Part shown: in pieces, positions 27,119-34,762 of the stretch
Position numbering within the stretch: the first letter of the stretch is position 1
Layout of the letters: every line of letters starts with the position of its first letter
NCBI RefSeq assembly: GCF_007992455.1
Contig: NZ_BKAH01000007.1
Span: 1-64,000, forward strand
Length of the DNA stretch: 64,000 nt
Source: Microbacterium saccharophilum
Lineage (GTDB): Bacteria > Actinomycetota > Actinomycetes > Actinomycetales > Microbacteriaceae
Direction: 5' to 3'
Made by a program: the position numbers and the translations under genes
The notes under the pieces: model-generated
What the model was told of the DNA's origin: nothing
The model's database searches: none
The model's input: the letters and a program-made list of their open reading frames with translations, nothing else

Positions 27119-27930
27119 GCGCCGGTGGTGCGGGCGACCTGGCCGGGGACCCCCGCCTCGGCGACGGGGCGCTCGGCGGGGGTCGCCGGCGTCCGGATGC
27201 CGATCTCGATGATGCTGTCGAGCCCCACGGTCACACCCCGCGCGTCGCGGGCGGCGTACAGTGCGGCACGGATGCCGGGCGCGTACGCGGCGGACGGGTC
27301 GATCGTGTCGTGCACGATCGTGAGCGACTCGCCGGGCCCGGAGAGGATCGTCTCCTGTCGTGCGACGACCCCGGGCCGGCGGAGCGAGTGCACCGGAACG
27401 GAGGCGACCTGCTGGCCGCGTGCGCGCTGGTCGACGTGCGGCGACTCGACGGGCCCGACCTCGCGGCGCGCGGCGGCGATGAGCTCGGCCGTGCGCACGG
27501 CGGTGCCGCTCGGCGAGTCGATCTTCGTCTCGCGGTGGGTCTCCACGATCTCGATGGAGGGGAAGAACGGCGCCGCTGCGGCGGCGAGGGCGCTGCCGAC
27601 GACGGAGCCGATGGAGAAGTTCGGGATGAAGACGACGCCGGTTCCGGCGGCCTCGACGAGCGGCCGGACGAGTGCGATGCGCTCCGCCGACCATCCGGAG
27701 GTGCCGACGAGCACGTTGATGCCGCGGTCGATCGCGGCGCGGACGACGTCGATCGACACGGCGGGCGTCGACGCGTCCACGACCAGGTCGGCCCCGTCGA
27801 TCTCGCTCATGTCGCTGCCCGATCCGAGCACCGCGACCGTCTCGAAGTCGTCGGCGGCGTCGATCACTGCGGCGATGATGCCGCCGAGCTTTCCGGTGCC
27901 TCCCACCAGGGCAACCCGCGTCGTCGTCAT
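27115..27930 (-). CDS. dapB: 4-hydroxy-tetrahydrodipicolinate reductase
   Basis: Second step of the lysine/DAP branch, reducing HTPA with NAD(P)H. 271 residues. The cofactor motif is GGTGKLGG (residues 10-17). The active-site motif ETHRETKIDSPSGTA carries His132 and Lys136; the second histidine of the usual His-His pair is Arg133 here. TAGGCT (minus strand, 27938-27943) lies 7 nt from the ATG, so it is probably leaderless. Confidence 0.93.
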   Translation of the reverse strand: MTTTRVALVGGTGKLGGIIAAVIDAADDFETVAVLGSGSDMSEIDGADLVVDASTPAVSIDVVRAAIDRGINVLVGTSGWSAERIALVRPLVEAAGTGVVFIPNFSIGSVVGSALAAAAAPFFPSIEIVETHRETKIDSPSGTAVRTAELIAAARREVGPVESPHVDQRARGQQVASVPVHSLRRPGVVARQETILSGPGESLTIVHDTIDPSAAYAPGIRAALYAARDARGVTVGLDSIIEIGIRTPATPAERPVAEAGVPGQVARTTGA

Positions 27931-27937
27931 GGGCTCA

Positions 27938-27955
27938 AGCCTACGGGGATACGCT
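27938..27955. promoter_or_regulatory. Divergent leaderless -10 boxes for dapB and the GNAT gene
   Basis: Minus-strand TAGGCT at 27938-27943 and plus-strand TACGCT at 27950-27955, only 6 bp apart, each 7 nt from its start codon. The two start codons are just 32 bp apart, so the promoters must share a tiny control region. Confidence 0.5.
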
Positions 27956-27962
27956 CGAAGGC

Positions 27963-28430
27963 ATGGTCAGCCTGAGCCCGACACGCACCGACGATCCCCG
28001 CGCTCACGCCCTTCTCGGCGAGTACTTCCACATGCGCGGCGAGACGTTCCCCGACCGGGTGTACACCCCGGTCTTCCCGGAACCGGCGGCGTTCGAGCCG
28101 CCGGCGGGCATCTTCCTCGTCGTCGCCGACGACGAGGGCGAGGACGTCGGATGCGGCGGCATCCGGCGGATCGCGGACGGGCCGGACGGCATCCGGTACG
28201 AGGTGAAGCACCTGTACCTCCGCCCCGCGACGCGCGGACGCGGCTGGGGCCGCCTGCTCCTGGAGGAGCTCGAGTCGCGCGCTCGCGACTGGGATGCCGC
28301 GGAGCTCGTGCTCGACACGCATCACACGCTGGAGGCGGCCGGCGGCCTGTACGCCCGCAGCGGCTTCACCGCGATCGAGCCCTACAACGACAACCCGAAC
28401 GCGACTATGTGGTTACGTAAGAAGTTATAG
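27963..28430 (+). CDS. GNAT family N-acetyltransferase with exchanged C-terminus
   Basis: A 155-residue GNAT domain: motif A LRPATRGRGWGRLLLEELES near residues 85-104, then LVLDTHHTLEAAGGLYARSGF and the final PYNDNPNAT. The last codons (MWLRKKL) are AT-rich and unlike the rest of the gene. A copy of the expected ending, DNPNATRWYGKRL, lies 663 bp downstream at 29054-29092, beyond a lower-GC segment. The gene therefore appears to have had its tail replaced by an insertion. Substrate unknown. Confidence 0.82.
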   Translation: MVSLSPTRTDDPRAHALLGEYFHMRGETFPDRVYTPVFPEPAAFEPPAGIFLVVADDEGEDVGCGGIRRIADGPDGIRYEVKHLYLRPATRGRGWGRLLLEELESRARDWDAAELVLDTHHTLEAAGGLYARSGFTAIEPYNDNPNATMWLRKKL

Positions 28431-29069
28431 CCTCGTCGGCTCACGCAGGTGGACTGACCATCCAGTAGCTCTCCGCATCGCAACCGTCCGGCACGAAAGC
28501 GTCCATTGCTGGGCCACCGGAACCGGGGCCGCCGCCGAGTGTCACTTCGTCGCCGTCTCGAAACGACTCCCCCTCGAATACGAGCGCGTCATCGACCCAG
28601 GACGCGAAACCGTCAGGGAATACGACCACCGTTCCGTTCGTGAACTGCACGCAACCGTCCGCAAAGGAGATCTCACCGATCCGAGCTGAGGCGAAGTGCG
28701 CATCACCTGGACGGACGGGGTAGGTAGCAAAATCCGCGGGCGGTGGATTACTTGCCTGCACACCCGGGACATCGCCGGTAGATTCTGCGCTTGCCTCGTC
28801 GGACTGCTGCGATTCAGAGCAAGCCGCTAGCACTGAGACCGCGCAGACCAACACGACGGCGACACCAAACGCTGATCTGCTCCGAGCCACGCGCCGCCTC
28901 CAGTGGTCTGCCGCGCTCCCCTATCGCACGGGACTCCATCCGGTCATCTTCGCTCATCGCACGACGAAACGCCAGCCCGCTCGCCAGTGTCCTCAGCCCA
29001 GGTCGCGAGCGTGCGCTCCGAACGACGCAGGTCGTTGCAGACTTCGGACGACGACAACCCGAACGCGAC
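28388..29069. mobile_element. Putative small integrated element of about 663 bp between 19-bp direct repeats
   Basis: ACGACAACCCGAACGCGAC occurs exactly at 28388-28406 and again at 29051-29069. The first copy lies in the GNAT gene. Codons following the second copy give the natural GNAT ending (RWYGKRL). The DNA between has clearly more A+T (about 60 percent GC by eye) than its neighbours, and holds one lipoprotein gene and no recombinase. The layout resembles attL/attR of an element inserting in a 3' gene end and restoring the frame. Recombination between diverged alleles is an alternative. Confidence 0.55.
28441..28890 (-). CDS. Predicted small lipoprotein of unknown function
   Basis: 149 residues with a signal peptide (FGVAVVLVCAVSVLAAC). 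The lipobox VLAAC predicts lipidation of Cys24 and export to the outer face of the membrane. The mature part is acidic and Ser/Gly-rich, with two further cysteines (DGCVQF and DGCDAE) that could form a disulfide. No domain recognised. The GTG start has GGAGG 6 nt upstream. Codon use has more A/T at third positions than its neighbours, in keeping with acquisition. It lies wholly within the segment flanked by 19-bp repeats. Confidence 0.65.
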   Translation of the reverse strand: MARSRSAFGVAVVLVCAVSVLAACSESQQSDEASAESTGDVPGVQASNPPPADFATYPVRPGDAHFASARIGEISFADGCVQFTNGTVVVFPDGFASWVDDALVFEGESFRDGDEVTLGGGPGSGGPAMDAFVPDGCDAESYWMVSPPA

Positions 29070-29109
29070 GCGCTGGTACGGGAAGCGCCTGCAGATCACT
29101 CCCGCGTGA
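29051..29109 (+). pseudogene. Displaced 3' end of the GNAT gene
   Basis: Reads DDNPNATRWYGKRLQITPA and then TGA at 29107. NPNATRWYGKRL is the expected C-terminus of a GNAT protein, and its start repeats the end of the intact GNAT gene. No start codon or domain precedes it, so it is a remnant left by the insertion. It overlaps the 3' end of the convergent phosphotransferase gene. Confidence 0.55.
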
Positions 29110-29947
29110 GCTGAGCGAGGACGTGCTCGCCCGCGGCGCGCATGCCGTCATCCTCCGCGCCGAGGAAGATCGGGGCGAGCGCCGCGGCCCAGCCGCGCGC
29201 GCGTGTCCAGTCGGCGTCGTCGTAGCGGCCTGCCAGCGCGCCGCGGAACGCGGCCTGACCGGCCGGCGTGAACGCGAGCCACGCCACCGACAGATCGGAT
29301 GCCGGGTCGCCGGCGCACAGGTCGCCGAAGTCGATCAGCGCGGCGAGACGGCCGCCGTCGACGACGAGGTTCCCGGGGTGCAGGTCGCCGTGCAGCCAGA
29401 GCGGCGGCCCGTCCCAGCCGGGAGCGGCGAGCCCCGCGTCCCACACCCTCAGCAGCTCGGGCAGGGCGGTCAGGCGCTCGCGGACCGTGTGGTCGCGCTC
29501 TGCCATCGGCACGCCGCGGTACGGATTGCGCGGTGCCTCCACGGGCGCCGCCGTGTGCAGCGCGCGCAGCACGCCGCCGAGTTCGCCCGCGAAGGCGTCG
29601 CGCTCGTGCGGCGCGAGGTCGAGGGCGCGGCGTCCCGCGAACCACGGGACGACGCTCCAGCGCCAGGGGTACAGCTCGTCGGGTTCGCCGACGGCCACCG
29701 GCACCGGGATCGGCACCGGCACTCGGCGCGCGAGCGCGGGCAGCCACCGCTGCTCGTGCGCGATGAGGTGCGCGGCGGTCTCGCGGCGCGGCAGCCGCAC
29801 GGCGAGGTCGTCGCCGAGCCGGAAGACATCGTTGTCCCAGCCGTGCGCGACGCGATGCAGCGGACCGCGCAGCGAAGGATGCTGGTCCGCCAGCAGCCGG
29901 TCGACGTCGGCGACCGTGATGTCGATGTCCGCGGGCGGGTGACGCAT
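29096..29947 (-). CDS. Aminoglycoside phosphotransferase-family kinase
   Basis: A 283-residue APH-fold small-molecule kinase. The catalytic loop HGDLHPGN has Asp188, and IDFGD (205-209) binds magnesium. The N-lobe starts HGWDNDVFRLGDDLAVRLPRR. Families with this pattern include aminoglycoside, macrolide and homoserine kinases, so a resistance role is not implied. TAGGAT (minus strand, 29954-29959) is 6 nt before the ATG, suggesting a leaderless mRNA. The end overlaps the displaced GNAT tail. Confidence 0.85.
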   Translation of the reverse strand: MRHPPADIDITVADVDRLLADQHPSLRGPLHRVAHGWDNDVFRLGDDLAVRLPRRETAAHLIAHEQRWLPALARRVPVPIPVPVAVGEPDELYPWRWSVVPWFAGRRALDLAPHERDAFAGELGGVLRALHTAAPVEAPRNPYRGVPMAERDHTVRERLTALPELLRVWDAGLAAPGWDGPPLWLHGDLHPGNLVVDGGRLAALIDFGDLCAGDPASDLSVAWLAFTPAGQAAFRGALAGRYDDADWTRARGWAAALAPIFLGAEDDGMRAAGEHVLAQLTRE

Positions 29948-29994
29948 CCGACGATCCTAACGACGCGCCCGGGAGCGCTCCGGGCGGGAACGGG

Positions 29995-30600
29995 TCAGAC
30001 GAACGGGTGCTCGGGCACGCCGGTGCGCAGCTCCATCGGGAGGTGGGCGAGGTCGTTGTGGGTCACGAGCGTCCATGGCCGTCCCGTGCGCTGCACGAGG
30101 ACGGTGAGGCCGCAGTGCGCCTGGCTGAGCGTCAGCCAGCGCCAGGCGGGGGCCTCGAGCACTTCGCGGACGAACCACGAGATGACGAAGTTGTGCGTGA
30201 TGAGGAGTTCGTGCGCGTCGGGCTTGCGGACGAGGAACTCGTCGACGGCGTCGGACATCTGGGCGGACCCCGCCTCGATCTCGGCCTCCGTGATACCGCC
30301 GAAGAAGGCCTCGTAGACGCTCGGGGTCTCCGGGGTCATGCCGGTCGGCACGCAGTCGAACAGCAGCGGCGAGGCCTCGGGCGACACCGCCGGCAGGCGG
30401 TCGGCCACGGCCCGTGCCGTCTCCGCGGCGCGCTCGAGCGGCGAGTGCCAGACGGCCGTCAGCGGCACACCGGAGAGCCGGTCGGCGATCAGCTGCGCCT
30501 GACGGCGCCCGCGCGGCGAGAGGGGGCCGTCCGCCAGCCCGTGCTCGGCGCCGACGTGCTCGCCGTGCCGCACGAGATACAGATACTGCGACACGGTCAT
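29995..30600 (-). CDS. Histidine phosphatase family protein
   Basis: 201 residues with the phosphoglycerate-mutase-like motif LVRHGE, in which His12 is the phospho-acceptor; SPLERAAETARAV and ITHNFVISWFVRE complete the site. The substrate is unknown; it could be a cofactor-independent phosphatase. The ATG at 30600 is chosen because homology starts there. An upstream GTG at 30648 is in frame but would translate a run of ten C. That C-run lies in the leader, downstream of a TAGGGT -10 box (30649-30654, minus strand). Confidence 0.85.
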   Translation of the reverse strand: MTVSQYLYLVRHGEHVGAEHGLADGPLSPRGRRQAQLIADRLSGVPLTAVWHSPLERAAETARAVADRLPAVSPEASPLLFDCVPTGMTPETPSVYEAFFGGITEAEIEAGSAQMSDAVDEFLVRKPDAHELLITHNFVISWFVREVLEAPAWRWLTLSQAHCGLTVLVQRTGRPWTLVTHNDLAHLPMELRTGVPEHPFV

Positions 30601-30612
30601 GCTCACTTCGTC

Positions 30613-30622
30613 GGGGGGGGGG
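30613..30622. repeat. Homopolymer of ten G (ten C on the coding strand)
   Basis: Ten consecutive G on the plus strand, in the leader of the histidine phosphatase gene 13-22 nt before its ATG. Tracts this long are prone to slippage and can alter promoter-to-start distance. Confidence 0.75.
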
Positions 30623-30677
30623 ACCTGCGGAGGGCAGGGCTCTTCCACCCTATGTCAGCCCGCCGACGCGCCGCCCG

Positions 30678-31724
30678 TCAGGCCGCCGCGCGGGCGATGT
30701 CGGCCAGCTGGGCGCGACTGAGCCGGGCACCGATGCCCTGCATGATCTCCTCGACGTGCGAGACGGCGAAGGCGTTCACGATCGGCGCCGCCACAGCCCG
30801 CTGCGCGACGAGCCACGCGATCGCGACGGCGGCCGTGGGGATCGACAGCTCGGCTCCGACCTTGTCGAGGGCGCGGAGCGTGCGCGTGCCGCGCCGGTTC
30901 ATGTTCGACGCCAGCTGGACGCCGCGGACGGACTGCGCGACGAGCGAACGCGACCGGACCGCTCCGGCCAGGAAGCCGTGCTCGAGCGCCTGCGACGGCG
31001 TGAACGAGATGCCCTGCGCCCCCGCGACGAGGCGCCGATCGCCCTCGAAGTCCTGCCGGTGCAGCACGTTGTACGGCACATCGAGCACCGTCATCCGCGG
31101 GTACCCGGCGGAGGAGAGGATCCGCGCTTCGACGAGCTGCGCCGCCGTGTGCCCGAACGACCCGAGCGCGCGGACCTTCCCGGCCCCGACGAGCCATTCC
31201 GCCGTCGCCAAGGAGTCCTCGAGAGATGTCGTGCTGTCGGCTGTCGCGTCGAGGTAGAGCACGTCGATGCGGTCGGTGCGGAGCCGCGTCAGCGCCCCTT
31301 CCACCGCACGGACGAGGTTGACGGCGCCGAGGCCCGGATGCTCGGGACTCGACCCCACCCGGACGCCCACGACGATCTCGTCGCGGATGCCGCGCGCGTG
31401 CATCCACTGGCCGATGATGTGCGCGCTGCGGCCGGCGGAGTAGCTGTCCGACGTGTGGACGGCGTTGCCGCCGCGCTCGCGGTACGCGTCGAGGATGGCG
31501 TGGGATGCGGCCGGGTCGACGTGCCAGCCGAACTCTCCGCCGCCCATGATGAGCGGGAACACGCTCAGGCCGGTCTCCCCCAGCGTCGTGCGGACGGCCT
31601 GGCCGAGCGGCGGACCCTGCACCGGAATCGGCGACGAGGGGTGCGCGGCCGTGCCCGTCCCGGTGCCCTGGGGCTCGTCGGCGCGGGCCGTGGTGATCGG
31701 AGATCCGATCCCGAACATACCCAT
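30678..31724 (-). CDS. Aldo/keto reductase-fold protein, likely catalytically defective
   Basis: 348 residues with the TIM-barrel pattern of the AKR superfamily: SVFPLIMGGGEFG, then GRSAHIIGQWMHARG and GKVRALGSFGHTAAQLVEA. The tetrad is broken: His90 stands in place of Asp, Tyr95 is kept, Arg122 replaces Lys and Asp149 replaces His, judged by alignment with the family pattern. The N-terminus has an extra segment of about 40 residues. It may bind NADP(H) or a sugar without reducing it. Start ATG 31724 is preceded by GAGGGGG. A direct repeat of CGGTAA upstream hints at regulation. Confidence 0.75.
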   Translation of the reverse strand: MGMFGIGSPITTARADEPQGTGTGTAAHPSSPIPVQGPPLGQAVRTTLGETGLSVFPLIMGGGEFGWHVDPAASHAILDAYRERGGNAVHTSDSYSAGRSAHIIGQWMHARGIRDEIVVGVRVGSSPEHPGLGAVNLVRAVEGALTRLRTDRIDVLYLDATADSTTSLEDSLATAEWLVGAGKVRALGSFGHTAAQLVEARILSSAGYPRMTVLDVPYNVLHRQDFEGDRRLVAGAQGISFTPSQALEHGFLAGAVRSRSLVAQSVRGVQLASNMNRRGTRTLRALDKVGAELSIPTAAVAIAWLVAQRAVAAPIVNAFAVSHVEEIMQGIGARLSRAQLADIARAAA

Positions 31725-31841
31725 ACGGTGCACCCCCTCACGAGTCCTCTGGTGGCAGCTCCGTGTTGATCACCCACCCCCGTGCGGTACCTCCGAGGGT
31801 AGGCCAGGCCTCCGACACTTCCCGCCGCTGCGGCCGACGAA

Positions 31842-31858
31842 CGGTAAACATTCGGTAA
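31842..31858. promoter_or_regulatory. Direct repeat CGGTAA at 11-bp spacing upstream of the aldo-keto reductase-like gene
   Basis: CGGTAA at 31842-31847 and at 31853-31858, one helical turn apart, in the roughly 200-bp spacer 31725-31925. Such repeats often bind response regulators. TACCCT further on (minus strand) is a possible -10. Confidence 0.3.
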
Positions 31859-31921
31859 CGGTTTCGGGTGGGAGCGTGCCCATGCCGCTCCCCCGTCATC
31901 CGACGCGTCCGTGAGGACGAG

Positions 31922-31967
31922 AAAAACGGATGCCCGCCCCTCCGAAACGGGAGGGACGGGCATCCGT
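31922..31967 (-). terminator. Rho-independent terminator of pnp
   Basis: On the pnp strand ACGGATGCCCGTCCCTCCCG is followed by a short loop and its complement, forming a stem of about 18 bp with one mismatch (31926-31967), followed by a run of five T. A clear intrinsic terminator just after the pnp stop codon. Confidence 0.85.
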
Positions 31968-31983
31968 GGTCGTGCGGGGCGGA

Positions 31984-34254
31984 TCAGGCCTCGACGGGCA
32001 CCTCTGCGGCACCCTTGTCCGCGGCCTCCTCGACCACGGGCTCGAGCGACAGCTTGCCGCGGTCGTCGATCTTCGTGATCTTCACGAGGATCTTCTGACC
32101 GACCGCGAGGACGTCGTCGACGTTCTCGACGCGCTTGCCGCCGGCGAGCTTGCGGACCTCGCTGACGTGCAGCAGGCCATCCTTGCCGGGCAGCAGCGAG
32201 ATGAACGCACCGAACGCCGCGATCTTCACCACGGTGCCGAGGAACTGCTCGCCGACCTCCGGGTTGGTCGGGTTGGCGATCGCGTTGACCTGGGCGCGGG
32301 CGGCCTCGGCCGACGGGCCGTCGGTCGCGCCGATGTACACCGTGCCGTCGTCCTCGATCGAGATCTGAGCGCCGGTCTCGTCCTGGATCGCGTTGATCGT
32401 CTTGCCCTTGGGACCGATGAGCTCGCCGATCTTGTCGACCGGGATCTGCACGCTGATCACGCGCGGAGCCGTGGGCGCCATCTCGTCGGGGCCGTCGATC
32501 GCAGACGTCAGGACGTTCAGGATCGTCAGACGGGCCTCACGGGCCTGCTGCAGCGCGGCGGTCAGCACCGACGACGGGATGCCGTCGAGCTTCGTGTCGA
32601 GCTGGATCGCGGTGACGAACTCGCTCGTGCCGGCGACCTTGAAGTCCATGTCGCCGAGCGCGTCTTCCGCGCCGAGGATGTCGGTCAGCGCGGCGTAGCG
32701 CGTCTGGCCGTCGACCTCGTCGGAGACGAGGCCCATCGCGATGCCGGCGACCGGGGCGCGCAGCGGCACACCGGCGTTCAGCAGCGACAGGGTCGAGGCG
32801 CAGACCGAGCCCATCGACGTCGAGCCGTTGGAGCCGAGAGCCTCGGACACCTGGCGGATCGCGTACGGGAACTCCTCGCGGCTCGGCAGCACCGGCACGA
32901 GCGCGCGCTCGGCGAGGAAGCCGTGCCCGATCTCGCGACGCTTGGGGCTGCCCACACGACCGGTCTCACCGGTCGAGTACGGCGGGAAGTTGTAGTGGTG
33001 CATGTACCGCTTGTGCGTGACCGGCGACAGCGAGTCGATCTGCTGCTCCATCTTGAGCATGTTCAGCGTCGTGACACCCAGGATCTGGGTCTCGCCGCGC
33101 TGGAAGATCGCCGAGCCGTGGACGCGCGGGATGACCTGCACCTCGGCGTCGAGCGGGCGGATGTCGGCCAGGCCCCGGCCGTCCATGCGGACACCCTCGG
33201 CGAGGATGCGACCGCGGACGATCGTCTTGGTCACCGACTTGTACGCGGCGGAGAACTCGGTCGTCGCGACGGCGGGGAGCTCCCCGGACTCGACGGCGGC
33301 GACGAGCTCCGCGCGGACGCGGTCCTTCAGCTCGTCATCGGCGTTCTGACGGTCCTGCTTGTCGGCGATCTGGTAGATCGGGACGAGCGAGTCGTACGCG
33401 CGGCCGGCGACGAAGTCGTAGGTCTGCTGGCTGTAGGGCAGGAAGACCGGGAACTCCTTGATCTCCTTGGCTGCCGTCTTCGCGACCTCGTTCTGGGCCG
33501 CGACGAGCTGCGTGATGAAGGGCTTCGAGGCCTCGAGACCCTCGGCCACGACCTGCTCGTTGGGCTTCACGGCCCCGGCCTTGATGAGGTTCCAGGAACC
33601 CTCCGTGGCCTCGGCCTCGACCATCATGATCGCGACATCCTCGTTGCCGTCGGCGTCGGTGATGACGCGACCGGCGACGATGAGGTCGAACACGGCCTCT
33701 TCGAGCTGCGTGACGGTCGGGAACGCGATCCACTGGTCGGCGTGCTCGCCGTGCCCGGGCATGAGCGCGAGACGCACACCGGCGATCGGGCCGGAGAACG
33801 GCAGACCGGAGATCTGCGTCGACAGCGATGCCGCGTTGATGGCCAGCGCGTCGTAGAACTCGCCGGGTGCGATCGAGAGGACGGTGACGACGATCTGCAC
33901 CTCGTTGCGGAGGCCGTCGACGAACGACGGGCGCAGCGGGCGGTCGATGAGACGGCACACGAGGATCGCCTCGGTGGAGGGGCGGCCCTCACGGCGGAAG
34001 AACGAGCCGGGGATCTTGCCGGCGGCGTACGAACGCTCTTCGACGTCGACGGTCAGCGGGAAGAAGTCGAAGCCTTCGCGAGGCTGCTTGCCGGCGCTGG
34101 TGGCCGACAGGAGCATCGTCTCCTCGTCGAGGTAGGCGGCGACGGCGCCCTGCGCCTGCTGGGCGAGGCGTCCGGTCTCGAACCGGACAGTGCGGGTGCC
34201 GAAGCGTCCATTGTCGAGGACGGCTTCGGCGGCGGTGATTTCAGGACCTTCCAA
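31984..34254 (-). CDS. pnp: Polyribonucleotide nucleotidyltransferase (PNPase)
   Basis: 3'-5' phosphorolytic exonuclease, here also expected to act in ppGpp-type metabolism as in other actinobacteria (inference). 756 residues: two RNase PH domains joined by a helical linker, then KH ([20 protein letters not shown]) and S1 ([20 protein letters not shown]) RNA-binding domains. The start is TTG 34254 ([16 protein letters not shown]), preceded by AGGAGAG at ideal spacing; the longer upstream frame has no homology. rpsO lies further downstream in the window rather than directly before pnp. The structured leader is described separately. Confidence 0.95.
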   Translation of the reverse strand: MEGPEITAAEAVLDNGRFGTRTVRFETGRLAQQAQGAVAAYLDEETMLLSATSAGKQPREGFDFFPLTVDVEERSYAAGKIPGSFFRREGRPSTEAILVCRLIDRPLRPSFVDGLRNEVQIVVTVLSIAPGEFYDALAINAASLSTQISGLPFSGPIAGVRLALMPGHGEHADQWIAFPTVTQLEEAVFDLIVAGRVITDADGNEDVAIMMVEAEATEGSWNLIKAGAVKPNEQVVAEGLEASKPFITQLVAAQNEVAKTAAKEIKEFPVFLPYSQQTYDFVAGRAYDSLVPIYQIADKQDRQNADDELKDRVRAELVAAVESGELPAVATTEFSAAYKSVTKTIVRGRILAEGVRMDGRGLADIRPLDAEVQVIPRVHGSAIFQRGETQILGVTTLNMLKMEQQIDSLSPVTHKRYMHHYNFPPYSTGETGRVGSPKRREIGHGFLAERALVPVLPSREEFPYAIRQVSEALGSNGSTSMGSVCASTLSLLNAGVPLRAPVAGIAMGLVSDEVDGQTRYAALTDILGAEDALGDMDFKVAGTSEFVTAIQLDTKLDGIPSSVLTAALQQAREARLTILNVLTSAIDGPDEMAPTAPRVISVQIPVDKIGELIGPKGKTINAIQDETGAQISIEDDGTVYIGATDGPSAEAARAQVNAIANPTNPEVGEQFLGTVVKIAAFGAFISLLPGKDGLLHVSEVRKLAGGKRVENVDDVLAVGQKILVKITKIDDRGKLSLEPVVEEAADKGAAEVPVEA

Positions 34255-34269
34255 GAGGTCTCTCCTTCT

Positions 34270-34440
34270 TTGTTTAGACTCGCACGCGCGTTTCGCGCAC
34301 GAGATCATGCGAAGGAGCAGGAACAGGCAGTATGGGCGCGCCGCACGTCGGGAAGACGTGTCGCGTGACCGCCTGCGCTGGTCACCAGTCGAAGATCACC
34401 ATCGTCAGATGGGAACCCACCACAGGGGACCAGCTTCCTG
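34270..34440 (-). ncRNA. Actino-pnp type structured 5' leader
   Basis: The pnp transcript has a long leader (about 250 nt from the TAGGCT box). It can fold into compact hairpins: CACGTC with GACGTG (34344-34360) and GTGACC with GGTCAC (34365-34385). A further CGCGC-AAA-GCGCG-like hairpin lies near 34290. An Actino-pnp RNA motif is known upstream of pnp in Actinobacteria, probably for feedback control by PNPase. Assignment rests on position and helices, not on a model search. Confidence 0.6.
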
Positions 34441-34509
34441 CCGGCCTGCTCCATGAGCTCAGTTTTGAATTGAGCGGATGCCGCGGACAGAATCCGGGCA
34501 ACCTTGCCC

Positions 34510-34542
34510 AGCCTACCAGCGCGCCGCCGCCGTGCGTATCGT
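34510..34542. promoter_or_regulatory. Divergent -10 boxes for pnp and the DUF5302 gene
   Basis: Minus-strand TAGGCT at 34510-34515 would start the long pnp leader. Plus-strand TATCGT at 34537-34542 lies 6 nt before the ATG at 34549. Confidence 0.5.
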
Positions 34543-34548
34543 GGGGGT

Positions 34549-34731
34549 ATGAGCACCGACGGGAACAACGACACCGCCGCATCCGATGACGTCAAGCGCA
34601 AGTTCAAGGAAGCGCTGGAGAAGAAGAACGCGCAGCACCGCAAGGGCGAGGCGCACCTCGACGGGGACTCCGCGGTCCACGGCACACATGGCGCGGTGAC
34701 CAAGCGCGAGTTCCGCCGCAAGAGCGGCTGA
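34549..34731 (+). CDS. DUF5302 small protein
   Basis: 60 residues, very hydrophilic and basic: SDDVKRKFKEALEKKNAQHR followed by GAVTKREFRRKSG. This is the DUF5302 pattern common in actinobacteria; no function is known. Likely leaderless, from TATCGT 6 nt upstream. It is probably a small nucleic-acid-associated or stress protein (inference from charge only). Confidence 0.75.
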   Translation: MSTDGNNDTAASDDVKRKFKEALEKKNAQHRKGEAHLDGDSAVHGTHGAVTKREFRRKSG

Positions 34732-34762
34732 ACGGCCCCGCGGCTGCAGAACAATGGGAGGC

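Noticed and set aside
29096-29947. Antibiotic resistance gene
   Set aside because: It has the APH kinase motifs, but these are shared by many metabolic kinases; nothing in the context supports a resistance role.
31930-34368. 812-codon open frame opposite pnp
   Set aside because: Same composition effect; the pnp frame carries all PNPase, KH and S1 motifs, and the opposite frame has none.
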